A DNA stretch of 35,076 nucleotides from Verrucomicrobiales bacterium (GTDB lineage Bacteria; Verrucomicrobiota; Verrucomicrobiia; Verrucomicrobiales; DEV007), in contig JAGPCC010000013.1 of the NCBI GenBank assembly GCA_018058245.1, positions 1 through 35,076 on the forward strand. The letters run 5' to 3'. This document shows positions 22,888 through 30,246 of this stretch, in pieces. Below the pieces are notes generated by a model, which worked only from the letters and a program-made list of their open reading frames with translations, was not told where the DNA came from and ran no database searches. Position numbers and translations under genes: made by a program. Within the stretch, counting starts at the first letter, position 1; each line of letters opens with the position of its first letter.

Positions 22888-25206
22888 ATGATTGAACGAA
22901 CTCTGCTGATAATCTGGGGGATCTGGCTCCTTCTCATCCTCGTCGCGGCATTTCGCGTACTTGGCTTTCTTTCCGCAAGGAGGCGACAGGATAGACTTTG
23001 GGGAAAAGGGGCCCGTAATCAGCAACCGGTCGCGTTGATCGTCCCCGTCAAAGGCTTCGATCTGCAGGCCACTCCTCGTTTTTTTGATATGATCTTCGGT
23101 CAGGATTATTCCGACTACCGGGTCATCGTTTGCTTCGAGTCGTGGGACGATCCTGTCGCCCAATGGCTGAGCGAGCACCTCGAGGCAGGACCCGGCAATC
23201 CCGTCTGGACCCATCCGCAGTCGGACGACGGACTGCGGAGCATTACTCTCGTCTGCGCGGGCGTCTCCGAAGGAGAAGGACAAAAGGTACACAACCAAAT
23301 CGCCGCTTTTGCAGATCTCACGAGCCGCGATGCAGTGATTGCTTTCGCCGATGCGGACATCGTTTGCGGCCCAGACTGGCTCGCCCGACTTGTCGCGCCC
23401 ATCAATCAGGGAACTCACCCTCTTTCTACCACCTATCGCTGGCTCGTGCCAAAGCGTCCGACTTTCCCCAATCAAATCGCCAGTGTCATCAATGGATCCA
23501 TTGCGACTCAGGGCGGCGGAGAGATGACGAACGTCCTTTGGGGCGGGTCGATGGCGCTGTCCCGTGAAGTTTTCTTGGAACTCGACGTGCCCCGACTCCT
23601 TTCGGGTTCACTGAATGATGATCTCCGCCTCAGCAAAGCGGCGAGAAAGGCGGGGCATAAGATCGCTTTTGTCCGCTCGCTCATCATTCCGACGATGATC
23701 GACTTCAACTGGCGGACTTTTTTCGAGTTTGCGAAGAGGCAGTACACCCAGGTAAAATTCTTCAGCCCGATACTCTACACCGGTGTAAATGTGGTCCTCG
23801 GATTCTACGTTCTTGGTGCCGCATCCATCGTCGCTGCGATCGTCTACGGATACTTCCCTGCTTGGATTCCCGTGGCTGCGGCCTACATCATCGATCAATT
23901 CCGAGCTCTCGCACGGCAGCAAATTTATCTTTCCCTTTTCCAGGAAAACGGAATTCGACAGAAGCTCTTCGCGGCCGGATGGCTGGAGCACATGCTCACC
24001 CCTTTCTGGATTTTGATCCACTGGATGATCGTGGTGAGCACGTGGACACAAGACAAAATCACTTGGGCTGGGATTCGCTATCGGCTCCGTTCCCCTTCGA
24101 AGACACAGATTCTTTTTCGTCCAGTGTCTGCAGAACGGCTCCCGGCAGGTGTACCCGGCTTAGCGATGCTCGGGGCGCTCCACGATCAAAGCCGGCGAGG
24201 ATACACTCAGTCTGTCAGGACCCTGCAAAAAACCGAGGAAATGCCGGTGACATACACTCCGACGGAAGAGGAGACGACCGAAGTGACCGTCACAGATCTC
24301 ACCCCAAAACCAGTGGGAGCGGAAGAGATCAAATCTCAAACCATCGGGGAAACTCCCGCGGAGCCCCCCGTCGAAAACGAAGCAACTGCAATTCCTTTGG
24401 AGGAATCCTCACTCAAGGAGGAAACCCAACCCGATCCCGAAGTTCCCACCGAATCCTCCACAGAGAGCCCCCCAAAAGTTCTTCTTTTAGGCTGCGCATC
24501 ACTCAACGGGGAAACCGAACCCTCCGCCACAATCGAACCGAAAGTCCTTCTTTTAGGATGTCCATCGCTCCAGGAGGAAGAAAAATCGACAGAAGATGTC
24601 AGCGAGACGGTGTCTAAAGCGGTACCTGAAACAGTTTCTGCTCCCGCCATCGAGACGCTCCCTGCGCCCAGAATTTCGCATCCCGGTGGCCCGAGCGCCG
24701 TGATCCCGATTACGACTGCTTTCTACGAGCGGCGCGAACACAAGTCGTTCCGTCTGAGCGCACGTGAAAGAGGTTCTCTCTCGGCCATGGAAGCGGCGCT
24801 GATGAAGACCCGCGTAGTTCCGGCGTTCCTTCATCCGACACGACACCAAACTGCGGAATCCCCACGCCCCAGTGGAGTCTCCGTCAGATTACCTTTCGTG
24901 CCGGGTGCCCAAGGGAACGCCTCCGCAACCACCGCAACAACCGCTCGCACTGTTTCCGCCCCTGCTGTATCGGAAGCGGTTCTTGCGGGGACCACTACGA
25001 TCTCCGCCGCTACCTCTTCTTCTTTGACCTTTCCTCTCGTTCGCGAAAAGTCATCGGCCGCCCGGAGACCAAATGCCGGGGGCCACAATCAAGCACCCCA
25101 TCGAGGTACAGCAGCACTTTCCTCCCGCGCCTCGTGGTCCAGCCGAGGAAACACCCACGCACCGGAAGCCCGCCCTGTGAACCGACGGTCTTCCTCGCGC
25201 CCCTGA
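22888..25206 (+). CDS. GT2/GT21-like glycosyltransferase with long disordered tail
   Basis: The 772-residue product begins with an N-terminal membrane helix (LLIIWGIWLLLILVAAFRVL). A glycosyltransferase domain follows at about 45-320: the DAD motif in AFADADIVCGPDWLARLV, GGSMALSREVFLELD, SLNDDLRLSKAARKAG and AKRQYTQVKF. Membrane helices follow at about 290-400 (GFYVLGAASIVAAIVYGYF and others). This order resembles ceramide glucosyltransferase/HpnI-type enzymes that glycosylate lipids. From about residue 420 to the end the protein is Pro/Thr/Ser/Glu-rich and predicted disordered, which is unusual in the family. Two copies of PKVLLLGC-x-SL occur in the tail at 529-539 and 551-561. The start lacks a clear Shine-Dalgarno sequence. 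Confidence 0.8.
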   Translation: MIERTLLIIWGIWLLLILVAAFRVLGFLSARRRQDRLWGKGARNQQPVALIVPVKGFDLQATPRFFDMIFGQDYSDYRVIVCFESWDDPVAQWLSEHLEAGPGNPVWTHPQSDDGLRSITLVCAGVSEGEGQKVHNQIAAFADLTSRDAVIAFADADIVCGPDWLARLVAPINQGTHPLSTTYRWLVPKRPTFPNQIASVINGSIATQGGGEMTNVLWGGSMALSREVFLELDVPRLLSGSLNDDLRLSKAARKAGHKIAFVRSLIIPTMIDFNWRTFFEFAKRQYTQVKFFSPILYTGVNVVLGFYVLGAASIVAAIVYGYFPAWIPVAAAYIIDQFRALARQQIYLSLFQENGIRQKLFAAGWLEHMLTPFWILIHWMIVVSTWTQDKITWAGIRYRLRSPSKTQILFRPVSAERLPAGVPGLAMLGALHDQSRRGYTQSVRTLQKTEEMPVTYTPTEEETTEVTVTDLTPKPVGAEEIKSQTIGETPAEPPVENEATAIPLEESSLKEETQPDPEVPTESSTESPPKVLLLGCASLNGETEPSATIEPKVLLLGCPSLQEEEKSTEDVSETVSKAVPETVSAPAIETLPAPRISHPGGPSAVIPITTAFYERREHKSFRLSARERGSLSAMEAALMKTRVVPAFLHPTRHQTAESPRPSGVSVRLPFVPGAQGNASATTATTARTVSAPAVSEAVLAGTTTISAATSSSLTFPLVREKSSAARRPNAGGHNQAPHRGTAALSSRASWSSRGNTHAPEARPVNRRSSSRP
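24472..24570 (+). repeat. Two copies of an 11-residue repeat in the glycosyltransferase tail
   Basis: The codons at 24472-24504 and 24538-24570 encode PKVLLLGCASL and PKVLLLGCPSL, spaced by 22 residues. They are the only strongly hydrophobic segments in an otherwise acidic and Ser/Thr/Pro-rich tail and each carries one Cys. Confidence 0.7.
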
Positions 25207-25279
25207 CAACGACCCACTCCCTGTTTTCGCCTTCCCTAGAACCGGGTCTTTCTTTAAATTTCAGCTCAACAGATCCCTC

Positions 25280-25630
25280 ATGGCAGAAGATTTTACCTTT
25301 ATTGACCGTTGCGCTCTCATCGTGCGTCCCACATGGAAATTCGTCGAGTGGCTCAACCAACTCAATGACGACTCGATGGGGGAAGATCCCGGAGTTTTCA
25401 CCGATACGGTTTACTTGGTGGAAGAAATTGACCGCATGGATGCCGCTGGCACTGCGGCGCTGCTGGAGGTTCATTTTCCCGATATCGCGACAAATGAGTT
25501 CGGGAGTTGGTGGACGCACGAACCGGACTGGCCTCCGATGCAGAGCCTCAACGACTTTTTTCAATACTTTGAGTGCTCCACCTCGGAAATGGTTCTCGAT
25601 CTCCTGAGCGAAGAAAACTACGACAACTAA
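25280..25630 (+). CDS. Small acidic protein of unknown function
   Basis: The 116-residue protein has no assigned function that I recognise. It is strongly acidic. Its pattern, ALIVRPTWKFVEWLNQL, VYLVEEIDRMDAAGTAALLE, HFPDIATNEFGSWWTHEPDW, LNDFFQYFECSTSEMVLDLL, resembles a widespread family of uncharacterised small bacterial proteins with a similar layout (an inference from general pattern, not checked). No signal peptide or membrane helix is present. It lies 73 bases after the glycosyltransferase and 13 bases before the kinase-like gene, so the three are probably one operon. Confidence 0.7.
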   Translation: MAEDFTFIDRCALIVRPTWKFVEWLNQLNDDSMGEDPGVFTDTVYLVEEIDRMDAAGTAALLEVHFPDIATNEFGSWWTHEPDWPPMQSLNDFFQYFECSTSEMVLDLLSEENYDN

Positions 25631-25635
25631 AGGAG
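25631..25635 (+). promoter_or_regulatory. Shine-Dalgarno site deciding the GTG start at 25644
   Basis: AGGAG at 25631-25635 lies 8 bases before GTG at 25644, just after the stop of the preceding gene. It is the clearest ribosome-binding site in the window and supports a GTG start for the kinase-like gene. Confidence 0.6.
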
Positions 25636-25643
25636 CGACCTCA

Positions 25644-26672
25644 GTGAACATAAATCTCAAGCGAAAGAAGTTCTACCCTGTCAGCGATGGTCTGGGCAAG
25701 TATCTGAAGCACTATCAGCGCGCTCTTGAGATCCCGCCGCTCTACGAGGAGCTCCACCGATTTTCCCAGCTTTTCCCCCTCTTCGACCGGGACGGAGCGG
25801 ATACCTTTTGGAAAACAGCCTACTACGAGCCTTCCATCCGCGCGGAACTGGGGGCCAAACTGATCCAGATTTATTCCCTCCTCAAGACAAACGAACTTCG
25901 ATCCAGAGAGCACCTTCTTCTGGACCGCGTCGATTTCTGCGATTTTGGAAATTCCTGTCCGTTCCGGATCAGAATCGTGAACCAGTTCAATGATAACTAT
26001 GACCACTTTTATGTGAAGATCGCAGATTCGTCGCGCATCTACGGCCTTGAGTTGGAGCATATTCTCTCTCCGAACCGGATCAATTACCTCCTCAACGGAA
26101 ACACCCTCATCGAAGAGCACATCGCTGGCGTTCCGGGAGACACCTTCATTCGGGATTACTTTGATCGACCGGAAACGAATCGTGTTCGGATCGCAAAAGA
26201 ATTTGTGAAATTCAACGAACGGAGCTTTGTGCGTTTGCTCGGTGATATGCGGAGCTACAACTATGTGGTCGATATTACTCCCGATTTTGAAGATGCTCAG
26301 TATCGAGTCCGGGCGATCGATTTTGACCAGCAGAGTTATGAGGGAAATAAGGAAATGTACCTCCCTCAGACCTTCTTGGAGAATGCGCTTGTTGTGGATC
26401 TCTGCACCACGCGCCTGAACTACCAGACGATGCGACAGTATCAGGATGAGGAGCGCACCCTGATTAAAAGGCGATGCCAGATCGCCCATACCCGCCTCGA
26501 CGCGCTCTGGGAAGCGATGCTGTCCGATGAGATCTCCCCGGAGGAACACGTTCTCATTCTCAGAGATGGTCTCAGTCAATACCACGAAACTTCCGAGTTC
26601 TCAGACTGTGAGACGATGGGACAGCTGGTACGGAAAAATCTTGAGGTTTCACTAGCGAAAACAAATACTTGA
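25644..26672 (+). CDS. Protein with kinase-like motifs, unknown function
   Basis: The 342-residue protein is not recognised as a named family, but its second half matches the order of motifs in aminoglycoside-phosphotransferase/choline-kinase-like folds. A possible N-lobe Lys is in FYVKIADSS (Lys125), an Glu-containing helix in GLELEHILSP (136-138), a hinge and glycine turn in LIEEHIAGVPGDTF, the catalytic-loop pattern GDxxxxN in LLGDMRSYNYVV (Asp201, Asn206), and the metal-binding DFD in VRAIDFDQQS (226-228). The N-terminal 100 residues are helical and unique. If correct, it would phosphorylate a small molecule or protein. The start is GTG with a good Shine-Dalgarno site. It lies between the small acidic protein and the methyltransferase gene. 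Confidence 0.5.
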   Translation: MNINLKRKKFYPVSDGLGKYLKHYQRALEIPPLYEELHRFSQLFPLFDRDGADTFWKTAYYEPSIRAELGAKLIQIYSLLKTNELRSREHLLLDRVDFCDFGNSCPFRIRIVNQFNDNYDHFYVKIADSSRIYGLELEHILSPNRINYLLNGNTLIEEHIAGVPGDTFIRDYFDRPETNRVRIAKEFVKFNERSFVRLLGDMRSYNYVVDITPDFEDAQYRVRAIDFDQQSYEGNKEMYLPQTFLENALVVDLCTTRLNYQTMRQYQDEERTLIKRRCQIAHTRLDALWEAMLSDEISPEEHVLILRDGLSQYHETSEFSDCETMGQLVRKNLEVSLAKTNT

Positions 26673-26695
26673 GGCCAAATTCCGCGACAATACTT

Positions 26696-27274
26696 ATGTC
26701 GCACCACGCTCAATTTCTCAAGGCTTTCATCCGAAATTCTGCGCAAGTGGGAGCGATCGCCCCCAGCTCCGTTGAACTTGCATCCCTCATGACGGACTGG
26801 CTGGACTGGAACACTCTAACAAGTGTGATCGAATACGGACCCGGCACAGGCGTCGTCACCGAGGTTGTAACAAAACGGATCCAACAACAAACCCGCTTTT
26901 TTGCGATCGAGCGAGATCCCCAATTGGCTGCCATTTCGAGATTGCGCTGTCCTAACGTCGATGTTTACGAAGATTGCGTCAGTCGGGTGCCTACACTCTG
27001 TCAGGAGGCAGGCATCTTACAAGTAGACGCCATTCTCAGCGGACTTCCTTGGGCCTCCTTTTCACCAGAATTACAGGACCGACTTCTCGCCGCCATGTTC
27101 GAGGTGCTGCCTCCCGGCGGGAAATTTGCAACCTTCGCCTACTGGCAAGGGCTGCTTCTACCTGCCGGTCAGCGCTTCCGACGTTTCCTCAAAGCAAACT
27201 TTTCCGTGGTGGAACAGAGTGCAACCGCTTGGCGGAACCTCCCACCGGCCTTTGTCTACCAGTGTGTTCGCTGA
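26696..27274 (+). CDS. SAM-dependent methyltransferase (phospholipid/rRNA type)
   Basis: The 192-residue product has a class I methyltransferase fold. Motif I is VIEYGPGTGVVTEVV (46-52), the acidic end of the second strand is FFAIERDPQL, and a catalytic-region motif SGLPWASF resembles the phospholipid N-methyltransferase (PmtA) pattern. The N-terminal FLKAFIRNSAQVGAIAPSS is typical of the same group. It probably methylates phosphatidylethanolamine or a related lipid, but an rRNA or small-molecule target is possible. The ATG at 26696 is preferred over a TTG at 26669 that overlaps the upstream stop. It is the last gene of the apparent operon that starts with the glycosyltransferase. Confidence 0.78.
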   Translation: MSHHAQFLKAFIRNSAQVGAIAPSSVELASLMTDWLDWNTLTSVIEYGPGTGVVTEVVTKRIQQQTRFFAIERDPQLAAISRLRCPNVDVYEDCVSRVPTLCQEAGILQVDAILSGLPWASFSPELQDRLLAAMFEVLPPGGKFATFAYWQGLLLPAGQRFRRFLKANFSVVEQSATAWRNLPPAFVYQCVR

Positions 27275-27287
27275 GTTCCAATCGGAC

Positions 27288-28250
27288 TCACGAAGCGGCG
27301 GCGACTGACGCGACCATCTTTTCCAGGCCGATACGGGCACATTCCAGCGCAGGCATCGCCCAGTAGGTCGGATTAAACAGTTCAAGCGAGAGAACGGGAT
27401 AGGCCCCGACCTCTTTAAAATTGCGGAGAATCTGCGTAAGAGGGGCGATCCCGTCACCTGGAAAAACACGATCCGCATCTTTGATCTTCGCTTGCGGAGG
27501 ATCTGCCGGGTAGTCGTTCATGTGATAGTTCTGCAAAGCCTGCGGACCGAGGAGTCGCATCGAATCAAACGGAGAACCTCCTTTATAGGTGTGAAAAACA
27601 TCGCCGAGAAAACAGGCTTTGGGGTGTCCTGACCGGATCGCTACGTAGATCGCCTTCTCGACTGTTCCTATCGTAGGGTTGCCGCCCCACATTTCGACCT
27701 GAGGTACCACTCCGATCTCGTCCCCGATCTCCAGGAGAGTCCGATACCGTTCTCCGGCGTCGTCCAGCGTCACGATCTCACCATTCGGAACACCGACGGG
27801 CGGCGCGGCGATCCGTTTCCCCCCAAGGCGTGCGATGAGATCCATATCTCGTCTTGCTTCTTCCAATCCTGCAGCTCTCTCGGCGGGATCATTCCCGATC
27901 CATTTTGCAAATCCAATGGCACTCTCAACGGTCAGTCCATTGTCTTCAATCCGCTTCCGGAGGTCGTCCACGGAACCGCCGGCCGCTACATATTCGTTCA
28001 ATTTACGCAACCAGGGTTCGATCGCATCGTATCCGGCTTTCCCGGCAATATCGACTTCCGCTGCGGCATCCAATTCCTGCCCTCGGATCGTTGACATGTT
28101 CAAACTAAAGCGGAAAGACTTCGCTGGAGTCATCGCTACCTCTGCGGCAAAGGAAGGAACTTTGGTAGCAGCGAGAGTTCCGAGAGTGAGGCCGGAACCG
28201 GCCAAGAAATTTCTTCGGTTCGAGAGACGGGGGGAGTGCGAGGCAGACAT
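27288..28250 (-). CDS. Tat-exported TIM-barrel sugar isomerase/epimerase-like protein
   Basis: The product is 320 residues from the ATG at 28250. It has a twin-arginine signal (SNRRNFLAGSGLTLGTLAAT, cleavage after FAAE) and a xylose-isomerase-like TIM barrel. Metal-ligand candidates occur in VVPQVEMWGG (Glu), ACFLGDVFHTYKGG (Asp, His), NYHMNDYPA and LSLELFNPTYW (Glu). These proteins isomerise or epimerise sugars or hydroxy-acids. Tat export suggests folding with a cofactor or metal in the cytoplasm before secretion. Many PVC genomes encode such secreted forms. An upstream start at 28295 would add 15 residues before the Tat signal. A palindrome lies 84 bases upstream, in the divergent gap to the thioredoxin gene. 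Confidence 0.85.
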   Translation of the reverse strand: MSASHSPRLSNRRNFLAGSGLTLGTLAATKVPSFAAEVAMTPAKSFRFSLNMSTIRGQELDAAAEVDIAGKAGYDAIEPWLRKLNEYVAAGGSVDDLRKRIEDNGLTVESAIGFAKWIGNDPAERAAGLEEARRDMDLIARLGGKRIAAPPVGVPNGEIVTLDDAGERYRTLLEIGDEIGVVPQVEMWGGNPTIGTVEKAIYVAIRSGHPKACFLGDVFHTYKGGSPFDSMRLLGPQALQNYHMNDYPADPPQAKIKDADRVFPGDGIAPLTQILRNFKEVGAYPVLSLELFNPTYWAMPALECARIGLEKMVASVAAAS

Positions 28251-28333
28251 GATGAATTCTTGCCATTTTCCCGAACGAGAATCAACTCCCTTCACGCTAC
28301 TTCATCCCGTCTCGCCAGTATTCTGGCACGATC

Positions 28334-28355
28334 TAGGAGTGGCAATTCACTCCTA
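28334..28355. promoter_or_regulatory. Perfect 8-6-8 palindrome in a divergent promoter region
   Basis: Arms TAGGAGTG (28334-28341) and CACTCCTA (28348-28355) flank GCAATT. It lies in the 215-base gap between the Tat-TIM gene and the thioredoxin gene. No T-run follows. It shares its exact geometry and AATT-containing spacer with the element at 21238-21259, although the arms differ. Confidence 0.4.
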
Positions 28356-28465
28356 ATCACAAAAATGAGAAAGATTTTTCCAATAATTTTTCCTCATCCC
28401 GCGTAACAATTGCAAGGTGGGACCCCATTCTTCGTCTTATCCACTGACCGACCGCTCTAGATGCA

Positions 28466-28966
28466 ATGAATTTTCCCTCCCGCCTACTCGCTTGTGTCCT
28501 TCTTTTTTCGCCCACGCTGCGTGCGGAAGAACCTTCCGTAGTGAATCTACTCCCTGCGGTTCTTCATGACGCGGCGGGAAAGGAGATCGACTCCTCCTCC
28601 TTGAAAGGGAAATACGTCGGACTCTATTTTTCCGCCCACTGGTGCCCTCCGTGTCGTGCCTTTACGCCGAGCCTCGTAAAATTCCGGAATGAAAATGCCG
28701 AAAAGAACTTCGAAATCGTTTTTGTGAGTCTCGATAAGTCCACAGGCGACAAGAAGAGGTATATCAAAGATACGGAAATGAAATGGCCCAGCATCCCGGG
28801 AGCAAGTAGTAAAACCGCTGATTCCCTCGCGCAGCAGTTTTCTATCGAGTCCATTCCCACCTTAGTGATCCTAGCACCAGATGGCTCCGTCGTAACAGCG
28901 CAGGGTCGCGAAGATGTGATGATGTCGTACGAAACCGCATTGCTAAGATGGAAAAAGAAACCCTAG
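28466..28966 (+). CDS. Secreted TlpA/nucleoredoxin-like thioredoxin
   Basis: The 166-residue protein has a signal peptide (about residues 1-20) and a thioredoxin fold of the TlpA/nucleoredoxin type. The active site SAHWCPPCRAFTP holds Cys60 and Cys63, and the cis-Pro lies in ESIPTLVILAPDG. It has the Lys/Asp-rich insert (SLDKSTGDKKRYIKD) seen in nucleoredoxin-like members. Such proteins reduce disulfides in the envelope. Its 3' end overlaps the ECF sigma factor start by 19 bases, so the two are translationally coupled. This links envelope redox chemistry to the sigma factor (inference). Confidence 0.88.
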   Translation: MNFPSRLLACVLLFSPTLRAEEPSVVNLLPAVLHDAAGKEIDSSSLKGKYVGLYFSAHWCPPCRAFTPSLVKFRNENAEKNFEIVFVSLDKSTGDKKRYIKDTEMKWPSIPGASSKTADSLAQQFSIESIPTLVILAPDGSVVTAQGREDVMMSYETALLRWKKKP

Positions 28967-29679
28967 TTTTGAGCCGTCCAGAAACAACATCCGAGGATAG
29001 AAGCGGGAGCACAGTGATGATTCCTGAGACGTCCCCTCATCGGGACAACGCCGATGCAGCCCCGGATTTCGACGCAGCCCGTGTCGGTGGCAAAGCGTTC
29101 ATGCGGAAGCCGGACCCCGACATTGACTTGGTGGAGCGTGCGCGGAACGGAGACACCCATGCCTTCGATGAGTTGGTGCGCAAGTACACCCCGAAGCTCT
29201 ACGGTTTGGTCTATCACATGACCTCGAACCGCGACGACACGAACGATCTGCTCCAGGATGTCTTCGCAAAAGCGTACCGCTCCCTAAAGCGCTTCCGGGG
29301 AAAATCCTCGTTTTACACTTGGATCTATTCCATCGCGACGAACATGACGCTGAATTTCCTGAAAAAGCGAAACCGCCGTCGCACCTTGAGCCTCGACGAT
29401 GTTGATCTTACGATCGAAAATGACCCCGACTATATTGAAGCCACTTCGAAAAGTGACCCAGTCAGAGAAGCAGGACTTTCCGAATTGCAGGAAAGATTGA
29501 ACGTGGCAATGCAACAGCTGTCAGTAGACCACCGAGCTGTGGTCACGATGTTTGACATTCAGGGAATGCCTCACGCAGAGATCTCGAAGATCCTTGGAGT
29601 TTCCGAGGGTACCGTGAGATCACGGCTCTTCTACGCGCACAGACTATTGCAATCCTGCCTGGAAGATCTTCGAAAGTAG
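28948..29679 (+). CDS. ECF-type RNA polymerase sigma factor (RpoE/SigW-like)
   Basis: The 243-residue protein has a sigma-2 domain (VERARNGDTHAFDELVRKYT, DDTNDLLQDVFAKAYRSL, FYTWIYSIATNMTLNFLKKR) and a sigma-4 helix-turn-helix (MFDIQGMPHAEISKILGVSE, GTVRSRLFYAHRLL). This is the RpoE/SigW subgroup. About 50 N-terminal residues precede the domain; alternative ATG starts at 29017 and 29101 are possible, and 29101 gives the usual length. It is coupled to the thioredoxin gene upstream and is 15 bases before the putative anti-sigma gene. Directed transcription of envelope-stress genes is the family role. Autoregulation is likely but its promoter motif is not seen. Confidence 0.9.
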   Translation: MEKETLVLSRPETTSEDRSGSTVMIPETSPHRDNADAAPDFDAARVGGKAFMRKPDPDIDLVERARNGDTHAFDELVRKYTPKLYGLVYHMTSNRDDTNDLLQDVFAKAYRSLKRFRGKSSFYTWIYSIATNMTLNFLKKRNRRRTLSLDDVDLTIENDPDYIEATSKSDPVREAGLSELQERLNVAMQQLSVDHRAVVTMFDIQGMPHAEISKILGVSEGTVRSRLFYAHRLLQSCLEDLRK

Positions 29680-29772
29680 CTCACCTGCGGTGTTGTGAAC
29701 GGTTCTGTGATTGAAAAGATCCAAAAGCACCGCTTATTACTAATCCGTTCCCGAGATATTCCTGAAAAGGTG

Positions 29773-30234
29773 ATGAAAGATTCTGAAGATGTCCAACGAT
29801 TGATCCGCCTGAAGCGTTACGAAACGCCAGGGGACGAATATTTTGAATCCTTTCTAGAACAGTTCAAAGAGCGACAGCGATCCGAGATGCTGCATCGTTC
29901 AGCAAGGGGACTTCTCCTGGAACGAGCGCAGGTCTGGTTTGATGAACTTCACGGAGCAAAATGGCTCGCACCCATGGGAGCCGCCGCCGCCCTCGCCGCT
30001 GGGGTCTTTTTCCTGGTCGCTCCGAGTTCTGAGAACTCCGCTCAACCGGCTCAACTTGCATTGGAGGAACCTGCGGCACTCTTCCTGACTCCCCAACAGA
30101 GAGCCGACGAAGAACAGGTCATCTCGGTACAACTGCCCCATATAAGTCAAAGGGTCCCCGGTTGGAACAACCCCTCCGCAGAGCGCCAGCGGCTCCTCCC
30201 GGTCGGAGCGAAAGGCGCTTTCCGAGAATTTTAA
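29773..30234 (+). CDS. Putative membrane anti-sigma factor
   Basis: A family cannot be named. The product (153 residues from ATG 29773, or 179 from GTG 29695) has a charged cytoplasmic N-terminus with RLIRLKRYETPGDEYFESFL and an RSEML-like helix, one membrane helix (WLAPMGAAAALAAGVFFLVA) and a roughly 70-residue periplasmic tail. Position and topology match anti-sigma factors that follow ECF genes. No zinc-binding His/Cys motif is present, as in several non-ZAS anti-sigma families. The AAGG before 29773 is close to the ATG and does not settle the start. It is directly upstream of the PDZ protein. Confidence 0.55.
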   Translation: MKDSEDVQRLIRLKRYETPGDEYFESFLEQFKERQRSEMLHRSARGLLLERAQVWFDELHGAKWLAPMGAAAALAAGVFFLVAPSSENSAQPAQLALEEPAALFLTPQQRADEEQVISVQLPHISQRVPGWNNPSAERQRLLPVGAKGAFREF

Positions 30235-30246
30235 TTCTCTTTGGAT

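Noticed and set aside
23862-24617. Plus-strand 251-codon alternate frame within the glycosyltransferase gene
   Set aside because: It is out of frame with the DAD and membrane motifs; basic Arg/Ser-rich composition marks it as a shifted-frame shadow.
25010-25660. Minus-strand 216-codon frame across the glycosyltransferase tail and small acidic gene
   Set aside because: It crosses two plus-strand genes with better sequence character and has no recognisable motif.
25641-26585. Minus-strand 314-codon frame opposite the kinase-like gene
   Set aside because: The plus-strand gene has a clear Shine-Dalgarno site and ordered kinase-like motifs; the antisense frame has neither.
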